64,000 bases of DNA from Nisaea sp. (lineage in GTDB: Bacteria; Pseudomonadota; Alphaproteobacteria; Thalassobaculales; Thalassobaculaceae), in NCBI RefSeq assembly GCF_034670185.1, contig NZ_JAXMNY010000001.1, positions 124,001 to 188,000 of the forward strand, read 5' to 3'. The notes below the pieces were generated by a model. The model searched no databases. It was not told the DNA's origin and was given only the letters and a program-made list of their open reading frames with translations. Shown here piece after piece: positions 28,138 through 36,754 of this stretch. Position 1 is the stretch's first letter. The number at the start of each line of letters is the position of its first letter. A program made the position numbers and the translations under genes.

Positions 28138-30105
28138 TCAGCCCTCATCATGGAAGAAATCATAGATTTTTTTGGCTACAGTTTTGCTAATTCCGTCGAC
28201 GGCTTCGAGATCCTGAAGTCCGGCGCGGGAAACTTCCCGGGCGGAGCCGAAATGATGCAGCAATGCCTTCTTGCGCTTGGCACCGATTCCGGGGACCTCG
28301 TCGATTTTCGACTGGCCGATGGCTTTGGTCCGTTTCGCCCGGTGTGTCTCGATGGCGAAACGGTGGGCCTCGTCCCGCAGGCGTTGCAGGAAATACAGAA
28401 CCGGATCGTTGATCGGCAGGGAGTAGGGCGCGCGCTTCCCTGAGAAGAACCGTTCACGTCCGGCATCCCGGTCCGGCCCCTTGGCGATGGCGACAAGCGC
28501 GACATCCTCGATACCAAGCTCGTCGAACACCTCCCGCACGGCCGTGTACTGGCCCTGACCGCCATCGATCAATACCAGGTCCGGCCAGTTGCCGGACTTG
28601 CGGTCCGGGTCTTCTTTGAGTGCCCGGCTGAACCGCCGTGTCAGGACCTGCCGCATCATGGCGTAATCGTCACCGGCCTGAACCGGCGCGTCGCCGTTCT
28701 CATCGGCCTCGGGCACCTCCGGCAAAGGGGCATCCGCTGGCACCACGTTTCGGATGGTGAACTTGCGATAGGCGTTTTTCATCAGGCCTTCCGGGCCGGC
28801 CACGATCATGGCGCCGATCGAGTTGGTGCCCTGGATGTGGCTGTTGTCGTAGACCTCGATCCGCTCCGGCGGGCCGTCCAGATCCAACGCCTCCGCAAGC
28901 CCGTCAAGTAGGCGCCGCTGGGAGGCGCTTTCCGCCAGCCGCCGCGCATGAGCTTCCTTGGCGTTTGACAGAGCATGCTCCATCAGCTTGCGCTTAGAGC
29001 CGCGTTGCGGGCGCAACACCTCGACCCTGCGGTCGGCCCGTGTGCTGAGAGCCTCGGCGATCAGCTCCTGTTCCGGCATGTCGTGGCTCACAAGCACGAG
29101 CTTCGGCGGCGGCTTGTTGTCGTAGAACTGGCCGATGAAGGCGGCAAGGATTTCGCCCGGCTCCAGGCTCTTGTCGTGGCTCGGGAAATAGGCCCGGTTG
29201 CCGTAATTGCTGCCGCCCCGGAAGAAGAACACCTGGATACAGGCGGAGCCGCCTTCGCCATGCAGGGCCATCACGTCGGCATCCTCGACGCCTTCGACAT
29301 TGATGTCCTGATGCGCCTGGATGTGGGCAAGTGCCCTGATCCGGTCGCGGTACCGGGCGGCGCTTTCGAAATCGAGCGCGTCGCTCGCCTCCTGCATGCG
29401 CACGGCAAGCTGCTGCGAGATCTTCCGGCTGGAGCCGGTCAGGAAGGCTTTTGCCTGTTCGATCAGCTCGCCATACTCCTCCTTGCCGACATAATCGACG
29501 CAGGGCGCGGCGCAGCGTTTGATTTGATATTGCAGGCAGGGCCGGGTCCGGCTGGCGAAGGTTGCGTCAGTACAGTTCCGGATCAGGAAGGCGCGCTGCA
29601 GGGCGGTGATCGTGCGGTTTACCGCGCCGGCCGAGGCGAAGGGGCCGAAATAGTCGCCTTTGCGGTTACGGGCGCCGCGATGTTTCACCAGTTGCGGCCA
29701 GTCGTGGTCGCCGGTCAGCAGGATATAGGGGAAGGACTTGTCGTCGCGCAGCAGGACGTTGAACCGCGGCCGCAGCTTCTTGATCAGGTTGCTTTCGAGC
29801 AACAGCGCTTCGACTTCGGTATGGGTGCGCACGAATTCCATGCGCATGGTCTCGCTGACCATGCGGAAGATCCGGTGCGGCAGCTTGGCCGGGAAAGTGT
29901 AGTTCGCGACCCGCTTTTTCAGGCTCTGCGCCTTGCCGACATAGAGGACGTCGCCGGTGGCATCGAGCATGCGGTAGACGCCGGGCGCGTTTGGCAGCAG
30001 TTTGACCTGCTGCTGGATCACCTTCACGCCCCGCGCGATATCCGTTTTCGGCCCCGCTGAAGGGGGCTGTTCCGGCAGATCCGGCTCGGGTTTTGTTGTC
30101 GACAT
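28138..30105 (-). CDS. uvrC: Excinuclease ABC subunit C
   Basis: UvrC makes both incisions in nucleotide excision repair. The 655-residue protein has the GIY-YIG nuclease domain (APGVYRMLDATGDVLYVGKAQSLKKRV, about residues 38-65), a UVR motif (MQEASDALDFESAARYRDRI), the RNase H-like half with VYDNSHIQGTNSIGAMIV and LVLIDGGQGQ, and C-terminal HhH sequence (VPGIGAKRKKALLHHFGS). A non-conserved head of about 30 residues precedes the core. No exact LexA box was seen in its upstream region. Confidence 0.97.
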   Translation of the reverse strand: MSTTKPEPDLPEQPPSAGPKTDIARGVKVIQQQVKLLPNAPGVYRMLDATGDVLYVGKAQSLKKRVANYTFPAKLPHRIFRMVSETMRMEFVRTHTEVEALLLESNLIKKLRPRFNVLLRDDKSFPYILLTGDHDWPQLVKHRGARNRKGDYFGPFASAGAVNRTITALQRAFLIRNCTDATFASRTRPCLQYQIKRCAAPCVDYVGKEEYGELIEQAKAFLTGSSRKISQQLAVRMQEASDALDFESAARYRDRIRALAHIQAHQDINVEGVEDADVMALHGEGGSACIQVFFFRGGSNYGNRAYFPSHDKSLEPGEILAAFIGQFYDNKPPPKLVLVSHDMPEQELIAEALSTRADRRVEVLRPQRGSKRKLMEHALSNAKEAHARRLAESASQRRLLDGLAEALDLDGPPERIEVYDNSHIQGTNSIGAMIVAGPEGLMKNAYRKFTIRNVVPADAPLPEVPEADENGDAPVQAGDDYAMMRQVLTRRFSRALKEDPDRKSGNWPDLVLIDGGQGQYTAVREVFDELGIEDVALVAIAKGPDRDAGRERFFSGKRAPYSLPINDPVLYFLQRLRDEAHRFAIETHRAKRTKAIGQSKIDEVPGIGAKRKKALLHHFGSAREVSRAGLQDLEAVDGISKTVAKKIYDFFHDEG

Positions 30106-30495
30106 ACCGTCTTTGTAACCGATCTGATCGTAGCCGGAAACGGGCTGTCGCCAGCAAACCCAGAACGGGAGTTAAGGTTAACGTTAGTGCCCGGGACTCT
30201 ATCCCCGATATTTGTGGACAAGGCTGTGAATAACTCTCGTGTGCAGGGCCCGAGGACCCATTTTCTCTCAGTTTGGCCGCATTGCTCAAAATTTGAGCAA
30301 ATACAGTAACCTATTGAAACATAACAAAAAATACTCTAGAACGCTGATTCTGATCACTATTTGTGACGAAGTCATGACTCATTCGTGTCTTTGGTGGCTA
30401 TTGATGCAAAATGTGCAAAAAATTCTCCCTAACGCAGTCGTGGCTTTTCGCGCTCGGCGCACAAGGATAGGGTCGGCAAAGCTGATTTTGACTGC
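30106..30495. other. AT-rich intergenic region with palindrome and DnaA-box-like pair
   Basis: This 390-bp gap between divergent uvrC and the SDR gene has no credible gene. It contains TGTGGACAA (30213) and TGTGAATAA (30225), each one base away from the complement of the DnaA box TTATCCACA, the 19-bp palindrome at 30282-30300, an AT-rich tract, and the 10-bp palindrome AGTCATGACT (30370-30379). It must hold two promoters. An origin-like or regulatory role is speculative. Confidence 0.55.
30282..30300. promoter_or_regulatory. 19-bp perfect palindrome
   Basis: TTGCTCAAA-A-TTTGAGCAA has 9-bp perfect arms around one base. It is placed between uvrC and the SDR/folB pair, as expected for a dimeric repressor site. 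No cognate regulator is adjacent. Confidence 0.55.
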
Positions 30496-31341
30496 ATGAG
30501 TGAAGCCTGTTTCCAGATGACCAGAAACGCTGCTGAAAAAAGGACAGCCCTTGTGACCGGAGGCGCCCGCCGTGTCGGCGCGGAGTTGTGCCGGGGACTC
30601 GCCAAGGATGGCTGGCATGTGGCGGTGCATTTCAACGGCTCGCGCACTGACGCGGAGACTCTGGTCGGCGAGATTCGCGCCGCTGGAGGCACGGCCGAGG
30701 CCCTGCAGTGCGACCTCTCTGACCCGGGCGCCGTTCTCCGCCTGATTGACCGCGCGGTCGACGGCGCGCCGCCGCTCGGCCTGCTGGTGAACAATGCTGC
30801 TTTGTTCGAGGATGACCGGTTGGGCAATCTCACGGCAGAATTGATCGACAGACATCATGCCGTGAATGTTCGGGCGCCGGCACTTCTATCGCGTGCTTTT
30901 GCCGAAATTGTAGGCAGACAGGCTGGAGAGGGCATCAGCCCCCGCACCGATTGTTGCATCGTGAACCTGCTGGATAACAAGGTGTTCGGCCCGAACCCGG
31001 ACTATCTTTCCTATTCCCTGACGAAATTCGCGCTGCACGGCATGACGCAAATGCTGGCGATGGAGCTGGCGCCGGATATCAGGGTGGCTGGCATCGCGCC
31101 CGGCGTGACCCTGCCGAGCGGGCCGCAGTCTCAGGAGGAATTCGAGCGCTCCCAAAAATCTCTCATGCTCGGGCGCGGCTCGACGCCGGAGCAGATCCTG
31201 GCGGCATTGCGCTTCATCCTCGCGGCGTCCGCCTTCACCGGTCAGTGCATCACCATTGATGGCGGCCAGGTCCTGCAGGCCATGCCGCGCGACGTCGCCT
31301 TCATGGGCAATACTGACACTCAGGGCGAGGGAGGCCGCTAG
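30496..31341 (+). CDS. SDR oxidoreductase, pteridine-reductase/FolM-like
   Basis: The 281-residue short-chain dehydrogenase has TALVTGGARRVGAELCRGL near residue 15. The TGxxxRxG form is that of pteridine reductases, where Arg replaces the usual Gly to bind NADPH. HFNGSR follows, then LLVNNAALFEDD and the active site YLSYSLTKFALHGMTQMLA. It lies 2 bp before folB, so reduction of a dihydropterin (FolM-like) is the best guess. The start is uncertain: no strong ribosome site, and a second ATG lies at 30517. Confidence 0.8.
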   Translation: MSEACFQMTRNAAEKRTALVTGGARRVGAELCRGLAKDGWHVAVHFNGSRTDAETLVGEIRAAGGTAEALQCDLSDPGAVLRLIDRAVDGAPPLGLLVNNAALFEDDRLGNLTAELIDRHHAVNVRAPALLSRAFAEIVGRQAGEGISPRTDCCIVNLLDNKVFGPNPDYLSYSLTKFALHGMTQMLAMELAPDIRVAGIAPGVTLPSGPQSQEEFERSQKSLMLGRGSTPEQILAALRFILAASAFTGQCITIDGGQVLQAMPRDVAFMGNTDTQGEGGR

Positions 31342-31343
31342 GC

Positions 31344-31706
31344 GTGCCGATCACGAATGCAAGAATCCTGCTGGAGAATTTCGCGGTGATCGCGGATATC
31401 GGCATCCATGATTTCGAGCGGGGCACGCCGCAGCGTGTGCTGGTCAGCGTGGAGATGGATGTCGATGTCGACCCGACCGGGGCAGCCGACTCCATCGAGC
31501 GGGTGCTGGACTATGATTTTGTCCGCACGGAGATCCTGGCGCTGGTGGCGCGCCGCCGCTTCAATCTGCAGGAAACCCTCTGTCACGCCATCGTCGAGAT
31601 GATCGCGGCGCGGCCGGTGGTGCGCCGCGCCCGTGTCACCACGCGCAAACCCGATGTCTACGAGGATTGCGAAGCGGTCGGCTTCAGCCTGTTGTACGAG
31701 CGCTGA
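31344..31706 (+). CDS. folB: Dihydroneopterin aldolase
   Basis: FolB cleaves 7,8-dihydroneopterin in folate synthesis. The 120-residue protein has the family pattern ILLENFAVIADIGIHDFERGTPQRVLVSVEM, with the Glu and His of the tunnel fold, then DSIERVLDYDFVRTEIL, FNLQETLCHAIVEMI and RARVTTRKPDVYEDCEAVGF. The start is GTG, two bases after the SDR stop, so the two are co-translated. Confidence 0.94.
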   Translation: MPITNARILLENFAVIADIGIHDFERGTPQRVLVSVEMDVDVDPTGAADSIERVLDYDFVRTEILALVARRRFNLQETLCHAIVEMIAARPVVRRARVTTRKPDVYEDCEAVGFSLLYER

Positions 31707-31714
31707 GGTAACGG

Positions 31715-32716
31715 CTAGCCGGTGATCAGCTTGGTCAGGTCGACGAACTGGTCGATGATGAACAGCGCATAGCTGAAGAAGAACAGCACCGCCAGCGGCC
31801 GACCGAGGGTCTTCAGGCCGAGTGCGGCCGTCACGAATACAGTGGTGACGCCGAGCATGACCCAGAGGTCTGATTCCATGATCTCCGCCGGGATGGTGAT
31901 CGGCGTGACGATCGAGACCACTCCGAGAATGCCGAGCGTGTTGAAGATGTTGCTGCCGATGATGTTGCCGAGGGCGACATCGTTATGCCGGCGCACGGCG
32001 GCGACCACGGTGGTTGCCAGCTCCGGCATGGAGGTACCGAGGGCGACCATGGTAATGCCGATCACCGTCTCCGAAACACCGAGCAGCCGGGCCACATCGA
32101 CAGCGCCGTCAACCAGCAGGCGCGCGCCGAAGACCACGCCGACCAGCCCGATGATGGTGTAGATCGCCGCTTTCTGCATGGTGTCGGGTAGATTGTCGAA
32201 TTCGTCCACTTCCTTGGCGTGGATGCTTTCGTTGTTCGCGCAGTTCCGGCGGTCGGTGATGTAACAATAGGCAAGGAAGCAGACCAGAACGCCGAGCATG
32301 GTGATGCCCTGCCAGGGCTCGATCACTCCGGTATGGCATAGAATCACGAAGACGATGGTTGAGAGCAGTAGCGCGAAGCCATCGCGCCGGATCGCCGGGT
32401 CGCCGCAGGCGAATGGATAGATTACTCCGACGGTGCCGATCATCAGCAGGATGTTCGCGATATTGCTGCCGACGACATTGCCGACGGCGATACCGTCATG
32501 GCCGTGCATCGCCGCTTTCAGGCTGACGAACAGCTCCGGCGCGGAGGTGCCGAAGGCGATGACCGTGAGGCCGATGACATGCGGAGAGATCTTCAGGATG
32601 CGGGAGCCGCCGACGGCGCCGCGGATCATGATTTCCGCAGCAACGAGCAGGAGTACGAGTCCGCCGATGGAAAGGGCGAGGGGGGCGATCAAGCGGGGAC
32701 TCCCAGTTGCATACAA
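31715..32716 (-). CDS. Calcium/sodium antiporter (CaCA family)
   Basis: The 333-residue, about ten-helix protein has both inverted alpha repeats of the YrbG type: IAFGTSAPELFVSLKAAMHGHDGIAVGNVVGSNIANILLMIG in the first half and VALGTSMPELATTVVAAVRRHNDVALGNIIGSNIFNTLGILG in the second. The GTSxPE and GNxxGSN motifs hold the ion ligands. It exchanges Ca2+ for Na+ or H+ across the inner membrane. It is convergent with folB and has no operon partner. Confidence 0.95.
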   Translation of the reverse strand: MYATGSPRLIAPLALSIGGLVLLLVAAEIMIRGAVGGSRILKISPHVIGLTVIAFGTSAPELFVSLKAAMHGHDGIAVGNVVGSNIANILLMIGTVGVIYPFACGDPAIRRDGFALLLSTIVFVILCHTGVIEPWQGITMLGVLVCFLAYCYITDRRNCANNESIHAKEVDEFDNLPDTMQKAAIYTIIGLVGVVFGARLLVDGAVDVARLLGVSETVIGITMVALGTSMPELATTVVAAVRRHNDVALGNIIGSNIFNTLGILGVVSIVTPITIPAEIMESDLWVMLGVTTVFVTAALGLKTLGRPLAVLFFFSYALFIIDQFVDLTKLITG

Positions 32717-32999
32717 TTTGGCAACTTATGACGACACTCTGCGGTCACGGAAACAGCCTTCCAAGGACGGTGGCTAACACCGGATTCTAGATAGGCCCGC
32801 CCCCTCAATCTGGCGGCGGGCTACGGTGGGCCTAAATGATTGCTCCTAGATATTAGACCTTTGCCTGCGCTTTCAATCCTTTTGATGCCTTCGGGATGTA
32901 TTCTCTGCGCAGCGGGCGGCGACAAAGCGGATCGCTCTGAACCCTTTGCTTTTATGCAGCTTTTTAGTCGATTTATGAAATGCGAGGCGTCAAGGGATA

Positions 33000-35201
33000 T
33001 TAACTGCGGCGCCGGCCAGAGCCGCGCTTCTGTGACTTGCCCCTGTCCGGCTTGCCTTTCGGGGGCTGTACCGGGCCCTTGACCCGGACCACGGCGCCCT
33101 TGGGCAGCGGCTTGCCGTCCAGAGTCATGCCGAGATCGGCCGCTTCCAGCCGCTTGATTTCATCACGCAGCCGGCCGGCTTCCTCGAATTCCAGATCGGC
33201 GGCGGCGGCATGCATGGCCTGCTCCAGCTCGGCGATGACCTGCTTGATGTCCTTGCCGACCAGCTCGCCCTCGTCGGAGCCGGTCTCGACCGTGACATGG
33301 TCGCCGCGCTCATAGACGCTTTCCAGGATGTCGCCGATGCTCTTCTTCACGCTTTCCGGCGTGATGCCGTGCTCCTTGTTGTATTCCTCCTGCCGGGCCC
33401 GGCGCCGGTTGGTCTCGTCGATGGCGTATTGCAGGCTGTTGGTCATCTTGTCTGCATAGAGCAGCACCCGGCCCTCGACGTTCCGGGCCGCCCGGCCGAT
33501 GGTCTGCACCAGCGAGGTCTTGGAGCGCAGATAGCCTTCCTTGTCCGCGTCCAGAATGGCGACAAGCGCGCATTCCGGGATATCCAGCCCCTCACGCAAG
33601 AGGTTGATGCCGATCAGCACGTCGAAAATCCCGAGCCGCAGATCGCGGATGATCTCGATCCGCTCCAGCGTGTCCACGTCGGAATGGATGTAGCGCACCT
33701 TGATGCCGGCCTCGTGCATGTATTCGGTCAGCGCCTCGGCCATCTTCTTGGTCAGCGTGGTGATCAGCACCCGCTGGCCGAGCGCCGCGCAGGTCTTGCA
33801 TTCGGCGATCACGTCATCGACCTGGGTTTCGGTCGGCCGGATGATGCAGACCGGGTCGATCAGGCCGGTCGGGCGGACAAGCTGCTCGATGAAGGCGCCG
33901 CCGGTGCGGTCCAGCTCCCACGGGCCGGGGGTGGCGGAGACGAACACGGTCTGCGGCCGCATGTCCTCCCACTCCTCGAACTTCAGCGGCCTGTTATCGA
34001 GGCAGGAGGGCAGCCGGAAGCCGAATTCGGACAGCGTCGATTTGCGCGCGAAGTCACCCTTATACATGGCGCCGATCTGCGGCACGGTGACGTGGCTCTC
34101 GTCCACGATCAGCATGGCGTTTTCGGGCAGATACTCGAACAGGGTCGGCGGCGGCTCGCCCGGATTGCGGCCGGAGAGATAGCGGGAATAGTTCTCGATC
34201 CCGGCACAGGAGCCGGTCGCCTCCATCATCTCCATGTCGAAGACGGTGCGCTGCTCCAGCCGTTGCGCTTCCAGCAGCTTGCCCGCCTTGTGCATCTCGT
34301 CCAGCCGCAGCTTCAGCTCCTGCTTGATCAGTTTTACGGCCTGATGCAGCGTCGGCTTCGGCGTCACATAGTGGCTGTTGGCGAAGATCCGGACCTGCTC
34401 CAGCTCGGCCGACTTGTGACCGGTCAGCGGATCGAACTCGTGGATCGCCTCAACCTCGTCCCCGAACAGGGACAGCCGCCAGGCCCGGTCGTCAAGGTGG
34501 GCTGGATAAATCTCGATGCTGTCCCCGCGCACCCGGAAGGTGCCGCGATGGAAGCTGGCATCGTTGCGCTTGTATTGCAGCTCGACAAGCTGACGCATCA
34601 GCTTGGTCTGGTCGATGGTGCTGCCGGTCTTCACGTTGACCGTCATCTTGCCGTAGGTCTCGACCGCGCCGATACCGTAGATGCAGGAGACGGACGCGAC
34701 GATGATGACATCGTCCCGCTCCAGAAGCGCCCGCGTCGCGGAGTGCCGCATCCGGTCGATCTGCTCGTTGATCGTCGCTTCCTTCTCGACGAACGTGTCC
34801 GTGCGCGGGACGTAGGCCTCCGGCTGGTAATAGTCGTAATAGGAAACGAAATACTCGACCGCGTTGTTCGGGAAGAAGCTCTTCATCTCCCCGTAAAGCT
34901 GGGCGGCGAGGGTCTTGTTCGGCGCCAGCACCAGGGCCGGCCGCTTCACCTGCTGGATCACATGCGCCATGGTGAAGGTCTTGCCGGAGCCGGTGACCCC
35001 GAGCAGCACCTGATCCATCTCCCCCGCGTTGATCCCGCCGATCAGCTCCGCAATCGCCGCCGGCTGATCGCCCGCGGGCTTGTACTCCGAGACAATCTCG
35101 AACGGCCGCCCGCGATCCTGCGGCGCGGTATCGGATTTCAGGTCGGGCTTCTGCGCGCCGTGGAGCGGCAGCGGGCGGGGATCGTCGAGTTGGGTGCTCA
35201 T
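33000..35201 (-). CDS. uvrB: Excinuclease ABC subunit B
   Basis: UvrB is the DNA-damage-verifying helicase-like subunit of excision repair. The 733-residue protein (ATG at 35201) has VLLGVTGSGKTFTMAHVI, the beta-hairpin region YYDYYQPEAYVPRTDTFVEKEATIN, helicase motifs LIVDESHVTVPQ, LIGINLLREGLDIPE and TIGRAARN, and a C-terminal UVR motif (LEFEEAGRLRDEIKRLE). The tail is basic (KGKPDRGKSQKRGSGRRR). An upstream in-frame extension to 35309 lacks homology. Its 5' side adjoins the AT-rich island. Confidence 0.97.
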   Translation of the reverse strand: MSTQLDDPRPLPLHGAQKPDLKSDTAPQDRGRPFEIVSEYKPAGDQPAAIAELIGGINAGEMDQVLLGVTGSGKTFTMAHVIQQVKRPALVLAPNKTLAAQLYGEMKSFFPNNAVEYFVSYYDYYQPEAYVPRTDTFVEKEATINEQIDRMRHSATRALLERDDVIIVASVSCIYGIGAVETYGKMTVNVKTGSTIDQTKLMRQLVELQYKRNDASFHRGTFRVRGDSIEIYPAHLDDRAWRLSLFGDEVEAIHEFDPLTGHKSAELEQVRIFANSHYVTPKPTLHQAVKLIKQELKLRLDEMHKAGKLLEAQRLEQRTVFDMEMMEATGSCAGIENYSRYLSGRNPGEPPPTLFEYLPENAMLIVDESHVTVPQIGAMYKGDFARKSTLSEFGFRLPSCLDNRPLKFEEWEDMRPQTVFVSATPGPWELDRTGGAFIEQLVRPTGLIDPVCIIRPTETQVDDVIAECKTCAALGQRVLITTLTKKMAEALTEYMHEAGIKVRYIHSDVDTLERIEIIRDLRLGIFDVLIGINLLREGLDIPECALVAILDADKEGYLRSKTSLVQTIGRAARNVEGRVLLYADKMTNSLQYAIDETNRRRARQEEYNKEHGITPESVKKSIGDILESVYERGDHVTVETGSDEGELVGKDIKQVIAELEQAMHAAAADLEFEEAGRLRDEIKRLEAADLGMTLDGKPLPKGAVVRVKGPVQPPKGKPDRGKSQKRGSGRRRS

Positions 35202-35439
35202 GAGGGGAATGTAGGTGGTGGGGGCGGAGTAGGGAAGATAGAGCTTACTCAAAGTTTTCCCAATGGGGGAGATACGCTTTGCGGTGGCTGATTTCACCGC
35301 TTCAGCCACTTTGCTGAATGGAGAGCGGGCTAAGAAGTTGGGGGCAATTTAAATGTATTAAATTCGCTTTATTGTTGTGGAAGCTGAGGCGGTAGTTTAA
35401 ACAAATTTTGAGAATTAATGATTGATATTTTGAGGAATC

Positions 35440-36162
35440 ATGCACTTTTTTTCTGACATTGACGTGTCGCATATCCAGCATTTCGCGCCTCTACACTATC
35501 TTCCTTTCATTGCAAGATCTCAAAGCTTGAAGAGCAAGCCCGTCCTTTTAAATGACGGTTTCAATAATTCACATTTTCGATCTAAATCAAAGAGAAGTGA
35601 TGTTGCAAGAGGATTCGGAGATTACGCTTTTTTAACTTTAAGCAAGCATCCACGAATAGTAATGGCGAAATTAAAAGGCGGGTTTCCGCATGTAGCAATA
35701 AATGTGCCTGTTGGTGCATTTAATGGGCACGCGTTTGATTTGTGCCGATACAACGTCGCAATGGCTCGCCGAACACCTAGCAGCCCAACTGGTGGGTTTC
35801 TTGAGAGCGAAACAAACGGAAGGTATTATGAAGATAAATCGTTACCAATTGCTCGTGAAGATGCGGATAAGTCGGCTCTTTTAAAGCGGCACTATCCATT
35901 GGGTACTATGATTGAAGTTCTGGTTGTTGATGAGCTTCAATTGCCAGAACAAACAACAGTATCATGTTATTCTGAAGACGATTTCAAAATCGTAAAAAAT
36001 ATATTAGAAAAGTTGAATGTTCTCTGGTCGATCAGGCTCGTGTCACCGCCTGGAGAGTATAATAGAAAATTAAAATATGTGAATGAGATTCAGTTATTTA
36101 TTGAGAAGGCAATCGACGATCCGATTTGGAGAGGGAATGGACTAGAATATGATAAAGTATAA
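35440..36162 (+). CDS. DarT-like ADP-ribosyltransferase-fold protein
   Basis: The 240-residue protein is AT-rich in codon use. Tentative match to DarT (DUF4433): HFAPLHYLPFI (14-24) parallels DarT's H-x-x-N-(I/L)-P-x-I-L start, GFGDYAFLTLSKHP (58-71) parallels DYVPFYFTPFSP, MIEVLVVDELQLP (157-169) places Glu159 where DarT has its catalytic Glu, and VSCYSEDDFKIVKNIL (174-189) parallels the IxCYSEE region. DarT transfers ADP-ribose to DNA bases. No DarG macrodomain partner is present. A TTGAGGAA site precedes the ATG. It overlaps the next gene by 14 bp. Confidence 0.6.
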   Translation: MHFFSDIDVSHIQHFAPLHYLPFIARSQSLKSKPVLLNDGFNNSHFRSKSKRSDVARGFGDYAFLTLSKHPRIVMAKLKGGFPHVAINVPVGAFNGHAFDLCRYNVAMARRTPSSPTGGFLESETNGRYYEDKSLPIAREDADKSALLKRHYPLGTMIEVLVVDELQLPEQTTVSCYSEDDFKIVKNILEKLNVLWSIRLVSPPGEYNRKLKYVNEIQLFIEKAIDDPIWRGNGLEYDKV

Positions 36163-36754
36163 AAATAATAAAATTATTATAGTTGTTTTTAGTGGAGGGA
36201 TAGCGTCTGGAAAAACAACAGTTTCGAAAGAATTGGTTAATAATTTTTTGTATAAAAGAATAAGTACAGGTACATACTTATCTAAAAAATCAGCAGATAA
36301 TGGCCGAGATGTTGATCGAGAGACCCTGCAGAATATTGGAGAAGAATTAGATATAGAGTCGGGTGGGTCATGGGTCGTCGACCTTGCAAAAGAAGAAATT
36401 CACCAAGATAGAGACCGTAAAGTATGGGTTTTTGACAGTATAAGGAGGGATTTTCAGTTAAAAAAATTTCTAGATGAATTTCAGTCTTCGATTTTTCATG
36501 TTCATATTGAAGCGCCTCGAGGAATTAGCGAAAGCCGGTTTTATATTCGTGCGCCAGAAGACGGCAGAGACGTTAACGTAAATTTTGATGTGATTAAATC
36601 CAACGAGACAGAAATTCACGCCGGAAATCTAGGACCATCTGCCGATTTGGTCCTGAATACCGCTAAATTTTCTCCTTCGGAGTGCGCCAAAATAATCAAC
36701 GATAATGTTGAGAAAAAAATGGGAGAGGGCGATGAGGCAAATAATATTGATTAG
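36149..36754 (+). CDS. P-loop nucleotide kinase-like protein (dNMP-kinase type)
   Basis: The 201-residue protein has a Walker A GGIASGKT (16-23), then RETLQNIGEELD..SW (57-75) and VWVFDSIRRDFQLKKF (92-107). This order (P-loop, R-x-x-L-Q-x-x-G-x-E-x, W, then D-x-(V/I)-R) resembles phage deoxynucleoside monophosphate kinases. FHVHIEAPRGISESRF suits the strand before a lid Arg. The N-terminal domain of the next gene is its paralogue. It overlaps both neighbours, so the three form one operon. Substrate not determined. Confidence 0.6.
   Translation: MIKYKNNKIIIVVFSGGIASGKTTVSKELVNNFLYKRISTGTYLSKKSADNGRDVDRETLQNIGEELDIESGGSWVVDLAKEEIHQDRDRKVWVFDSIRRDFQLKKFLDEFQSSIFHVHIEAPRGISESRFYIRAPEDGRDVNVNFDVIKSNETEIHAGNLGPSADLVLNTAKFSPSECAKIINDNVEKKMGEGDEANNID

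Noticed and set aside
33210..35291. Long plus-strand open frame (693 codons) opposite uvrB
   Set aside because: It is the antisense shadow of uvrB: composition is His/Asp/Arg/Leu-rich, with no domain, and uvrB on the other strand is unmistakable.
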